Part shown: positions 1 through 5,330 of the stretch, piece after piece
Numbering within the stretch: the first letter of the stretch is position 1
Layout: the number at the start of each line of letters is the position of its first letter
Assembly (NCBI GenBank): GCA_024278715.1
Contig: JAJRSN010000032.1
Coordinates: 1 to 5,358, forward strand
Source of the DNA: Calditrichota bacterium
GTDB lineage: Bacteria; Calditrichota; Calditrichia; Calditrichales; Calditrichaceae
Reading direction: 5' to 3'
Length of the DNA: 5,358 nt
Made by a program: the position numbers and the translations under genes
The notes under the pieces: model-generated
The model's database searches: none
The model's input: the letters and a program-made list of their open reading frames with translations, nothing else
Told to the model about the DNA's origin: nothing

Positions 1-177
1 AAAGGCTACGATTTAAAGGGCGTGTTATGGCATGGTAAAGTGTTCGATCAAACGGTTTTTAACGGCACCCATACGGTGGACGACGCTTTTTTGTTTGTAA
101 AAAATTTTCCGTTAAATTTAGTGCCGGAATCGATCGACCGGATTTTTAACCATATTCTTGCTTTTTTTAATGATTGA
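1..177 (+). CDS. C-terminal 58 residues of a truncated, unrecognised protein
   Basis: An open frame runs from the first base of the window to a TGA at 175-177; the start lies outside the window. The visible tail is rich in aromatic and hydrophobic residues, with a central Gly-Thr-His-Thr-Val-Asp-Asp-Ala-Phe-Leu stretch (residues 22-31 of the fragment) and a probable amphipathic helix at the very end (Pro-Glu-Ser-Ile-Asp-Arg-Ile-Phe). No signal or membrane anchor is seen in this piece. The Gly-Thr-His...Asp-Ala-Phe pattern faintly recalls the C-terminal metal-ligand region of alkaline-phosphatase-superfamily phosphohydrolases, where a late His follows Gly-Thr/Ser, but this is a weak resemblance and I do not assign a function. 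That the frame is coding is likely, because it is open from the edge, has plausible residue composition and ends cleanly before a non-coding gap. No convincing terminator follows it. Confidence 0.6.
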   Translation, partial: KGYDLKGVLWHGKVFDQTVFNGTHTVDDAFLFVKNFPLNLVPESIDRIFNHILAFFND

Positions 178-458
178 TTTTCGGATGAGGAAAACAGCGC
201 GTGATGTGCGGGTGAAAAGCAAATTTTCAACAGGCGCGTTCTTGGTTATTCCGTTAAAAAATAACGCTGAAGCATTGCGGAATAAAAAACCTTACGGGCT
301 GCGAATCGGCGCGCTTAACGATAGGTGTTTTTTTCTGATATTAGAAAAAAATTGATTTGTGTAAAATTTGTTATAAATTCTTATCCGCTCATTTATTCCG
401 GAAAATAATGTTACAATTGAAACGGAAAACGGTTTAATTTAGAGAGGATTCTAAAAAT
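178..458. other. Intergenic gap upstream of the NusG-like gene
   Basis: About 280 bases between the truncated gene and the NusG-like gene. A 65-codon frame at 158-355 overlaps the end of the upstream gene and has no ribosome binding site or recognisable protein character, so I treat the stretch as non-coding. It contains a weak bulged GC hairpin (298-314) and a run of seven T (328-334) 13 bases further on; these are too far apart to make a good intrinsic terminator. The last 110 bases are strongly AT-rich, as expected for a promoter region. Confidence 0.5.
352..379 (+). promoter_or_regulatory. Weak candidate promoter for the NusG-like gene
   Basis: TTGATT at 352-357 (4 of 6 matches to the sigma-70 -35 hexamer) and TAAATT at 374-379 (4 of 6 matches to the -10) are separated by 16 bases. 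An overlapping TATAAA at 372-377 is a better hexamer, but its spacing is only 14. Transcription from here would give a leader of about 70 bases. In AT-rich DNA such matches occur by chance, so this is only a placement suggestion. Confidence 0.22.
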
Positions 459-965
459 ATGGAACATTGGTACGCCATCTACACAAGACCCCGACACGAG
501 AAAAAAGTTTTCGAATCACTGACAGAAAAAAAGATCGAAACCTTTCTTCCGCTTATCACGCGCGTTCGTCAGTGGAAAGATCGGAAGAAAAGGGTTGAGA
601 TGCCTTTGTTCAGCAGTTACTTGTTTGTCCATTTTGATTATAAATACAGGTTTGATGTTTTACAGACCAAAGGAGTTGTGAAGATTATTAATTTTAACGG
701 CGTGCCTGCAATTGTGCCGGATTGGCAAATAGAATCATTGAAAAAGATGTTGGAGCATCCCGAAAAGATTCGTCTGGAAAATTATATCCGTCCTGGTGAA
801 ATTGTCGAAGTAATCGAAGGACCCTTTAAAGGTATGCGGGGGATGATTAAAAAATTGAAAAACGAAACCCGATTGGTCATTACCATCGAAGGAATTATGC
901 AGTCGGTTTCGGTGGACATAGACAGAGACTTTGTTAAAAAAGTGCCTCAGCTGGAAAGCGTATAA
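459..965 (+). CDS. NusG-like specialised transcription antiterminator (UpxY/RfaH/LoaP type)
   Basis: The 168-residue product is a cytoplasmic NusG paralogue that should bind elongating RNA polymerase and suppress pausing or termination on a particular long operon. The N-terminal NGN domain (about residues 1-100) opens with the family signature Trp-Tyr-Ala-Ile-Tyr-Thr-Arg-Pro-Arg-His-Glu-Lys (4-15), followed by Glu-Thr-Phe-Leu-Pro (27-31) and Pro-Leu-Phe-Ser-Ser-Tyr-Leu-Phe-Val (49-57). A C-terminal KOW domain spans about 110-165, with the KOW core Gly-Glu-Ile-Val-Glu-Val-Ile-Glu-Gly-Pro-Phe-Lys-Gly at 113-125. Length is normal for the UpxY/RfaH group. The ATG is preceded by AGAGGA at 443-448, with a rather long 10-base spacer. 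Family members usually sit first in capsule, exopolysaccharide or antibiotic operons; here the gene stands alone before a 352-base gap and a transporter, so its target is not visible. The domain call is firm; its being a specialised rather than housekeeping NusG rests on the RfaH-like N-terminus and the absence of ribosomal neighbours. Confidence 0.9.
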   Translation: MEHWYAIYTRPRHEKKVFESLTEKKIETFLPLITRVRQWKDRKKRVEMPLFSSYLFVHFDYKYRFDVLQTKGVVKIINFNGVPAIVPDWQIESLKKMLEHPEKIRLENYIRPGEIVEVIEGPFKGMRGMIKKLKNETRLVITIEGIMQSVSVDIDRDFVKKVPQLESV

Positions 966-1026
966 GCTCCGTGATCACAATTCCTTTGGGGCAAAGTAGC
1001 AAAAATGGTTTGAGCGGTTTTTATGG

Positions 1027-1053
1027 CTTTCGCATATTGATAAAATGCGGGGG
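1027..1053 (+). other. Potential RNA hairpin downstream of the NusG-like gene
   Basis: CTTTCGCAT (1027-1035) can pair with ATGCGGGGG (1045-1053) as RNA: six Watson-Crick pairs plus three U-G wobbles, around a 9-base loop. The G-run is not followed by a U-tract, so it is a poor terminator. It could stabilise the 3' end of the antiterminator transcript, or be chance. Confidence 0.25.
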
Positions 1054-1078
1054 ATCAATCGAAAATTTTAAAAGGCAT

Positions 1079-1092
1079 TTATCACTTATCAC
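1079..1092. repeat. Perfect tandem heptamer TTATCAC x2
   Basis: TTATCAC at 1079-1085 is repeated immediately at 1086-1092 with no spacer. It lies about 20 bases upstream of the CRP/FNR-like palindrome and about 65 bases upstream of the inferred transcription start, where an activator could bind. Adjacent direct repeats are used by some response regulators, though usually with about 11-base periodicity rather than 7, so the role is open. Confidence 0.4.
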
Positions 1093-1110
1093 AAAACGGT
1101 GCTCTTTTAT

Positions 1111-1124
1111 TTGACAAAGATCAA
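1111..1124. promoter_or_regulatory. CRP/FNR-family operator-like palindrome
   Basis: TTGAC-AAAG-ATCAA matches the FNR-type consensus TTGAT-N4-ATCAA at 9 of 10 defined positions, with the correct four-base spacer. FNR, ANR and NO-sensing DNR/NNR regulators recognise such sites and control genes for low oxygen or nitrogen-oxide respiration. The centre lies 40.5 bases upstream of a start inferred from the TATTAT -10 at 1146-1151, essentially the class II activator position (-41.5). The first hexamer also reads as a perfect TTGACA -35, but no -10 lies 16-18 bases beyond it, which favours an activator site over a plain sigma-70 promoter. The regulator gene is not in this window. Confidence 0.45.
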
Positions 1125-1145
1125 ACAAAAATTTCCGGATTAATT

Positions 1146-1151
1146 TATTAT
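1146..1151 (+). promoter_or_regulatory. Candidate -10 element of the transporter promoter
   Basis: TATTAT matches the sigma-70 -10 hexamer at 5 of 6 positions. It has no good -35 at normal spacing, as is common in activator-dependent promoters, and its distance from the FNR-like palindrome fits class II activation. Initiation would fall near 1158, giving a leader of about 160 nt before the transporter ATG. Confidence 0.35.
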
Positions 1152-1160
1152 TAGAATTAA

Positions 1161-1188
1161 ATTACCCGATTTACTATATTTCGGTAAT
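1161..1188 (+). promoter_or_regulatory. Bulged dyad at the start of the transporter leader
   Basis: ATTACCCGA (1161-1169) pairs with TCGGTAAT (1181-1188): eight base pairs with one bulged C and an 11-base AT-rich loop. It lies just after the inferred start site, so it could be a 5' stabilising hairpin in the RNA or a repressor operator overlapping the start. A shorter AT dyad (TAATTTA 1141-1147 with TAAATTA 1158-1164) precedes and partly overlaps it. Confidence 0.3.
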
Positions 1189-1317
1189 ACAAAAGTGCGA
1201 TATGAGAACTTTTTAATCTACTGAAAAACAAATTGTCTGATTTGCCGAAAGTCGATCTTTAAATTCAGAAAAATTAAAGTGACTCCGGAGTTTAACATTT
1301 TTCGTCGGAAGAAATAA

Positions 1318-3096
1318 ATGGATTTCCAATTCTGGTTTACGGTTATTGTCATTGCCGGCATGACTGTTTTTTTATTAAAAGAAGTGATTGAGACCGAGTT
1401 GACTCTGATCGCGTCTCTCTTTTTGTTGATTATCGGAAAGGTTGTAACGGTAAAAGAAGCTTTTTCCGGTTTTTCCAACGAAGGGATGCTGACCATAGCT
1501 TTTTTATTCATTGTAGCCGCGGCTCTCAATAATTCGGGCGTAATAGGGCAGTTGCAGGGTTTGCTTTTCGGGAAAAAAAATAACTCAAAATATGCCGTTA
1601 AACTTTTAAGAATTTTATCTCCCGTGTCCGCGATTTCGGCGTTTATGAACAATACTCCTGTAGTCGCACTATTAATTCCGGCTCTTAAAAGCTGGACGGA
1701 ACGGATGAATCTTTCGCCTTCCAAATTTTTTATTCCTCTCTCTTATGCCGCCATGCGCGGGGGAATGTGCACCTTAATTGGAACCAGCACCAATTTGATT
1801 CTTTACGGATTGATGGAACAGAATGGCATGCAAGGCATGGGAATGTTCGAAATCTCCAAAATCGGCATTCCGGTTGCTATCGGAGGTCTTCTGTTTCTTA
1901 TCCTTTTTGCCGGAAAATTGTTGCCCGATCGAAAAGAAGCAATGCTGGAACTGCAGGAAAATACGAGAGAATTTGTAATAGCTTTAAAGGTCACTCCCAA
2001 TTTCAAAGGGATCGGAAAAACGATCGAAGAAGCAGGATTGCGCCATTTGACAGGATTGTTTTTATTCCAGATCGAACGCAACGGAAAGGTGATCGCGCCG
2101 GCAAAACCGGACGAGGTGATTCAGTTGAATGACCGATTGTTTTTTACCGGTTTGCCGAAGACGATTCTGGAACTGCAAAAAACTCCGGGTCTTGAAGTAA
2201 TTGAGGATGCCCGCTTTGATTTGAAACAATACGATTCTTCGCTGATACGTCCTTATGAAGCGGTTATTTCCAACAGCTCTCCGCTGATCGGTAAAAATGT
2301 CCGCGAAAGTAATTTCCGTGAAAAATACGACGCCGTGATTGTTGCCATTCATCGCAACGGTGAACGCATCCAAAAAAAAATCGGCGATATTGTTTTACGC
2401 GCCGGAGATACTCTTTTACTCTTGGCGGGCAAGGAGTTTTTTAAAAAATGGTATCATTCACGCGATTTCCTTTTGGTCTCCGAGAGCGACCTCGTGCCGT
2501 CCAAACCGCTTAAGCATCGGATTATTGCCATTTCTACCCTGGCTTTGATGGTTGTTTTATTTGTGTGGCATATCGTACCTATTTTAGTGGCGGCGGGTAT
2601 TGCGGTTATGATTCTTCTTCTTACGCGAACCGTTACATTAGAGGAAGCCCGCGAATCGATTGATTTCAGGGTTTTGATCATTATCGCCTCTGCCTTTGGA
2701 ATTGCGGCTGGGGTTAAAAATTCGGGAGTGGCGGAGTTTCTTGCCCATTACATTATTCAAGCCGGCAGCGTATTTAGCACTATCGGTGTACTAACCGCAA
2801 TTTTTCTGATCACCAGCGCCTATTCCAATATCATCACCAACAACGCCACGGCTGCTCTGGTATTTCCCGTTGTTTTGGCAGTGACCAACGAAATGCAGGT
2901 GGATCCAAGACCTTTTATTTTGACTCTTGCTATTGCCGCTTCGTCAAGTTTTGCCACACCGATCAGCTACCAGACCAATATTATGGTTTACGGTCCCGGC
3001 GGTTATCGTTTTAAGGATTTTGTGCGCATCGGTATTCCCCTGCACATTGTGGTTACGACCATTGCTATTTTTATGGTTTATTGGATTTATTTTTAA
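1318..3096 (+). CDS. SLC13/DASS-family anion transporter with two TrkA-C domains
   Basis: The 592-residue inner-membrane protein is a probable sodium-coupled anion symporter of the SLC13 (divalent anion:Na+ symporter) family; the substrate (sulfate, dicarboxylate, phosphate or another) cannot be told from sequence. The N-terminal half (about 1-205) has hydrophobic helices and the ion-binding region Asn-Asn-Thr-Pro (111-114) plus Gly-Thr-Ser-Thr-Asn (155-159). Residues about 217-296 and 305-387 form two soluble TrkA-C (RCK-C) domains, each with the hallmark Leu-Asn-Asp-Arg-Leu or Arg-Ala-Gly-Asp-Thr-Leu strand. The C-terminal half (about 400-592) repeats the pattern with Ser-Asn-Ile-Ile-Thr-Asn-Asn (503-509) and Thr-Pro-Ile-Ser-Tyr-Gln-Thr-Asn (547-554). 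The architecture and length resemble E. coli YfbS and cyanobacterial or algal sulfate transporters of this class. An in-frame TAA directly precedes the ATG, and GGAAGA (1307-1312) is a well-placed ribosome binding site, so the start is secure. It appears monocistronic, with the promoter described at 1111-1151. Confidence 0.92.
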   Translation: MDFQFWFTVIVIAGMTVFLLKEVIETELTLIASLFLLIIGKVVTVKEAFSGFSNEGMLTIAFLFIVAAALNNSGVIGQLQGLLFGKKNNSKYAVKLLRILSPVSAISAFMNNTPVVALLIPALKSWTERMNLSPSKFFIPLSYAAMRGGMCTLIGTSTNLILYGLMEQNGMQGMGMFEISKIGIPVAIGGLLFLILFAGKLLPDRKEAMLELQENTREFVIALKVTPNFKGIGKTIEEAGLRHLTGLFLFQIERNGKVIAPAKPDEVIQLNDRLFFTGLPKTILELQKTPGLEVIEDARFDLKQYDSSLIRPYEAVISNSSPLIGKNVRESNFREKYDAVIVAIHRNGERIQKKIGDIVLRAGDTLLLLAGKEFFKKWYHSRDFLLVSESDLVPSKPLKHRIIAISTLALMVVLFVWHIVPILVAAGIAVMILLLTRTVTLEEARESIDFRVLIIIASAFGIAAGVKNSGVAEFLAHYIIQAGSVFSTIGVLTAIFLITSAYSNIITNNATAALVFPVVLAVTNEMQVDPRPFILTLAIAASSSFATPISYQTNIMVYGPGGYRFKDFVRIGIPLHIVVTTIAIFMVYWIYF

Positions 3097-3214
3097 TCTC
3101 TTTTAATTTGATAACCGATGTACGGTAAAGTGATTTATCCGATCGTAGTTTCCCTTTTTTACAGTTTGAATAGCTCCGCCCGTAGATCGGACAAATCTGT
3201 CTAAAAGACGGGTT

Positions 3215-3237
3215 CCGGCGTAAAAGCGATTCGCCGG
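3215..3237 (+). terminator. Possible weak terminator after the transporter gene
   Basis: CCGGCG (3215-3220) and CGCCGG (3232-3237) form a perfect 6-bp GC stem with an 11-base loop, followed by TTTGTTCG. The GC stem and short T-rich tail resemble an intrinsic terminator, but the T-tract is interrupted, the loop is large and the hairpin lies about 120 bases past the stop codon. It is the best candidate in the gap between the transporter and the MEMO-like gene. Confidence 0.3.
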
Positions 3238-3257
3238 TTTGTTCGTAATTCGATCGG

Positions 3258-3291
3258 CAAAGCAAAACTTCCCGTAAAAAGCGTTGCTTTG
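3258..3291. repeat. 8-bp inverted repeat with 18-base spacer
   Basis: CAAAGCAA (3258-3265) and TTGCTTTG (3284-3291) are perfect inverted copies separated by 18 bases. There is no following T-tract on either strand, so it is not a simple terminator. It may be a regulator dyad upstream of the MEMO-like gene (about 80 bases before its ATG) or part of a larger folded tail of the transporter mRNA. Confidence 0.3.
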
Positions 3292-3352
3292 GCTAATATC
3301 AATCCTTACATTATTTTTAAACTTAATTCTCCGATGAGTAATTTGTAATAAT

Positions 3353-3369
3353 ATTGACGGAGGTTCAAT
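3353..3369 (+). promoter_or_regulatory. Strong ribosome binding site displayed in a hairpin loop
   Basis: GGAGG at 3359-3363, seven bases before the ATG at 3371, is a near-perfect Shine-Dalgarno sequence and fixes the start of the MEMO-like gene. It sits in the loop of a small dyad, ATTGA (3353-3357) and TCAAT (3365-3369). The stem has only five pairs, four of them A-U, so it would be marginal in RNA. Confidence 0.55.
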
Positions 3370-3370
3370 C

Positions 3371-4486
3371 ATGTTGCGCATTTCCCTTGAAAAAGCATTG
3401 ATTCTTATTTTCGCCTTTACTCTTTTTTTCAACTGTTCAAAAAAAGAAGAAAAAACTCAAACTCCTCAACAAATCCGTGGTTTGGTTGACACGGTCGGCT
3501 TTGCCCATCTTGGTTGGCAAATGGATTCGGTAATGCAGCGGATTGATCGGTTGCAAAAGGATAAGCTGAAAAAAGCGCTTGAACATGGTAATGTCACACA
3601 GCAAACAAGCTGGAAGGTTGCCGTTAGCCCGCATGACGATTACGGTTATGTGGGATATCTGTATCCGGCTGTACACAGGAACGTTAAAGCCAAAACGATT
3701 ATTTTGTTCGGCGTGGCGCACAAAGCCCGTTTGTTGAATCTGGAAAATCAGATTATTTTTGATACCTATCCTTACTGGCAGGGACCCTACGGTCCGGTCA
3801 GTGTTTCACCCGTCAGAGAAGAGATTATTCGTCAATTACCGCAAAACTATTATCAGGTGAACGATTCCATGCAGACTATTGAACATTCGGTGGAGGCTCT
3901 GATTCCCTTCCTGCAGTATTTCAGGAAAGACAGAGAAATTGTGTCCGTTTTGGTTCCCTATATGCCCTTTGAGCGGATGCGGGAAATCGCCAAGCCTTTG
4001 GCGGCGGCAATCGCAAAAGTCGTCCGGCAAAATAACTGGCAGTGGGGTAAAGATTTTGCCATTGTTATCAGCAACGACGCCGTGCATTACGGCGATGAAG
4101 GGTGGGGCGGTAAAAATTTCGCTTTTTACGGGACCGATGACGCCGGGTACAAGAAGGCGGTTGAGCATGAACACGAAATCATAAACCAATGTTTGAGCGG
4201 AAAGCTTTCCGAAGAACGAATTAAAAAATTCACCGAATATACCGTTTCTGCTGATGATTTTAAACAGTACAAATGGACCTGGTGCGGGCGCTATTCGGTT
4301 CCCATGGGACTGTTGACGGCGTACTATCTTTCCGAAATTTTGGAACAGCCGCTAAAGGGAAGATTAATCGGATATGCCAACAGTATTGATCACGCGCCGT
4401 TGCCGGTAAAGGATTTACGCATGGGTTTTACCGCGCCCGCCAATATGCATCACTGGGTCGGATATGTAGCGATGGGCTGGGAATAA
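3371..4486 (+). CDS. Probable lipoprotein of the MEMO1 / AmmeMemoRadiSam system protein B family
   Basis: The 371-residue product matches the MEMO1 family, whose fold resembles class III extradiol dioxygenases and whose human member binds copper or iron and has a redox role. Conserved stretches appear in family order: Ser-Pro-His-Asp-Asp-Tyr-Gly (86-92, His88), Phe-Gly-Val-Ala-His-Lys (113-118, His117), Glu-His-Ser-Val-Glu-Ala (171-176), Asn-Asp-Ala-Val-His-Tyr-Gly (235-241, Asp236 and His239) and Trp-Cys-Gly-Arg (304-307, Cys305). These align with human His49, His81, Asp189, His192 and Cys244, so the metal site looks intact. Unlike typical members, it starts with a signal peptide (positive Arg3/Lys8, hydrophobic 9-20) and a lipobox-like Phe-Phe-Asn-Cys with Cys22, followed by Ser-Lys-Lys-Glu-Glu. 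This suggests lipid anchoring in the periplasm or outer membrane. Asn before the Cys is unusual. No AMMECR1 or radical-SAM partner is in the window. It is the first gene of a two-gene unit with the sirtuin. The physiological reaction is unknown. Confidence 0.82.
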   Translation: MLRISLEKALILIFAFTLFFNCSKKEEKTQTPQQIRGLVDTVGFAHLGWQMDSVMQRIDRLQKDKLKKALEHGNVTQQTSWKVAVSPHDDYGYVGYLYPAVHRNVKAKTIILFGVAHKARLLNLENQIIFDTYPYWQGPYGPVSVSPVREEIIRQLPQNYYQVNDSMQTIEHSVEALIPFLQYFRKDREIVSVLVPYMPFERMREIAKPLAAAIAKVVRQNNWQWGKDFAIVISNDAVHYGDEGWGGKNFAFYGTDDAGYKKAVEHEHEIINQCLSGKLSEERIKKFTEYTVSADDFKQYKWTWCGRYSVPMGLLTAYYLSEILEQPLKGRLIGYANSIDHAPLPVKDLRMGFTAPANMHHWVGYVAMGWE

Positions 4487-4490
4487 AACG

Positions 4491-5330
4491 ATGACTTTGC
4501 GGGAAAAACTCCGAAAAGCAAAACAGGCAATAAAAAACGCAGACGCCGTACTTATTGCCGCCGGGGCGGGAATGGGCGTGGATTCTGGTTTGCCCGATTT
4601 CAGGGGCAATCAGGGTTTTTGGAAGGCGTATCCCGTCGCTCAAAAATTAGGGCTGTCGTTTGCGGATATGGCTAATCCCTATTGGTTCCGGAATGACCCG
4701 CAGTTAGCCTGGGCATTTTACGGGCATCGGCTGAATCTCTATCGTGAAATTAGACCCCATGACGGTTTCTATCAATTGTTAAAATTCGCCCGAACTTTAC
4801 AGGGCGGTTATTTCGTGTTTACGTCCAACGTTGACGGGCATTTTCAAAAGGCTGGATATGATGCACGGCGGATTGTGGAGTGTCACGGTTCTATTCATCA
4901 TCTGCAATGCGTAAAGCCTTGCACAAACGATATCCGGAGCGCAGACGAAGTTGAGATTAAAATAGATGCGGAGACATTCCGCGCAAAACCGCCTCTGCCC
5001 GAATGTCCCTATTGCGGCGATCTTGCCCGACCCAATATTCTGATGTTTAACGACTGGAACTGGATTTCGCATCGAACCGACGAGCAGGAAGAACGGATGA
5101 ATAACTGGCTTGCGGAGATAAATCGAAAAGGATATCGTTTGTTAATCATAGAGATGGGCGCGGGGACGGCGGTTCCGACGGTTCGTTACACATCGGAACG
5201 TGTAGCGCAATTTACGGACGGCGTGTTGATTCGCATAAATCCGCGGGAATATTCGGCGCCCGAAGGTCACCTCGGCTTAGCCTGCCGCGCAAAGGAAGGG
5301 ATTGAACTGTTGATCGGAGATATGCTTTGA
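4491..5330 (+). CDS. Divergent Sir2-family NAD-dependent protein deacylase (sirtuin)
   Basis: The 279-residue cytoplasmic protein has the full sirtuin set: NAD-binding Gly-Ala-Gly-Met-Gly-Val-Asp-Ser-Gly-Leu-Pro-Asp-Phe-Arg-Gly (25-39); Thr-Ser-Asn-Val-Asp-Gly (111-116), with Asn113 and Asp115 that bind nicotinamide; catalytic His132 in Cys-His-Gly-Ser; zinc-site cysteines 140, 144, 172 and 175; Arg-Pro-Asn-Ile-Leu-Met-Phe (180-186); Gly-Ala-Gly-Thr (223-226); and Ile-Asn-Pro-Arg-Glu (249-253). Expected chemistry is removal of acyl groups from lysines (or ADP-ribosyl transfer), using NAD+. Departures from the classical bacterial CobB type are Ser112 where Gln is usual, Phe-Asn-Asp-Trp-Asn-Trp (186-191) in place of the Phe-Gly-Glu substrate loop, and a first cysteine pair spaced Cys-X3-Cys. 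The ATG lies four bases after the MEMO-like stop, with only a weak GGGA (4479-4482) upstream, so translation is probably coupled. The substrate is unknown. Only 28 AT-rich bases follow, with no terminator visible. Confidence 0.88.
   Translation: MTLREKLRKAKQAIKNADAVLIAAGAGMGVDSGLPDFRGNQGFWKAYPVAQKLGLSFADMANPYWFRNDPQLAWAFYGHRLNLYREIRPHDGFYQLLKFARTLQGGYFVFTSNVDGHFQKAGYDARRIVECHGSIHHLQCVKPCTNDIRSADEVEIKIDAETFRAKPPLPECPYCGDLARPNILMFNDWNWISHRTDEQEERMNNWLAEINRKGYRLLIIEMGAGTAVPTVRYTSERVAQFTDGVLIRINPREYSAPEGHLGLACRAKEGIELLIGDML

Larger units (their letters stand above)
966..1317. other. Regulatory intergenic region before the SLC13 transporter
   Basis: A 352-base non-coding gap. From left to right it holds an 8-base palindrome (971-978, GTGATCAC), a small CTTTG/CAAAG hairpin (984-996), a GU-rich hairpin (1027-1053), a tandem TTATCAC repeat (1079-1092), a CRP/FNR-like palindrome (1111-1124), a -10-like TATTAT (1146-1151), a bulged dyad (1161-1188) and a 10-base palindrome ACTCCGGAGT (1282-1291). 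I see no open frame with a ribosome binding site, no canonical intrinsic terminator for the upstream gene, and no match to a riboswitch consensus that I know. Confidence 0.65.

Noticed and set aside
298..334. GC hairpin plus seven-T run as an intrinsic terminator
   Set aside because: The stem is bulged and short, and the T-run begins 13 bases after it, so the geometry does not fit.
158..355. A 65-codon + strand frame overlapping the end of the truncated gene
   Set aside because: No ribosome binding site, overlap with the upstream coding end, no recognisable motif, and a composition like translated intergenic DNA.
1111..1139. Plain sigma-70 promoter using the perfect TTGACA at 1111-1116
   Set aside because: The bases 16-18 further on read TCCGGA, with no -10 resemblance; the nearest TATTAT is 29 bases away, which fits an activator site better.
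1218..1724. A 168-codon minus-strand frame
   Set aside because: Mostly antisense to the clear SLC13 coding sequence, with no domain signature; a shadow frame.
3339..3354. Promoter for the MEMO-like gene using TAATAA/TAATAT, or a Bacteroidota-type TAnnTTTG element
   Set aside because: The -10-like bases are plausible, but no -35 better than 3 of 6 lies at proper spacing, and TAATTTG is one base short of the Bacteroidota -7 consensus.
3103..3432. Minus-strand frame of 109 codons covering the gap before the MEMO-like gene
   Set aside because: It runs into the start of the MEMO-like gene on the other strand, has no recognisable protein character, and overlaps that gene's strong ribosome binding site.
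3836..4189. Minus-strand frame of 117 codons
   Set aside because: Lies wholly within the MEMO-like coding sequence, which has conserved family motifs in the same interval.
4481..4492. Frameshift or fusion between the MEMO-like and sirtuin genes
   Set aside because: Both genes have complete ends; the TAA and ATG are distinct and separated by four bases, as in an ordinary operon junction.
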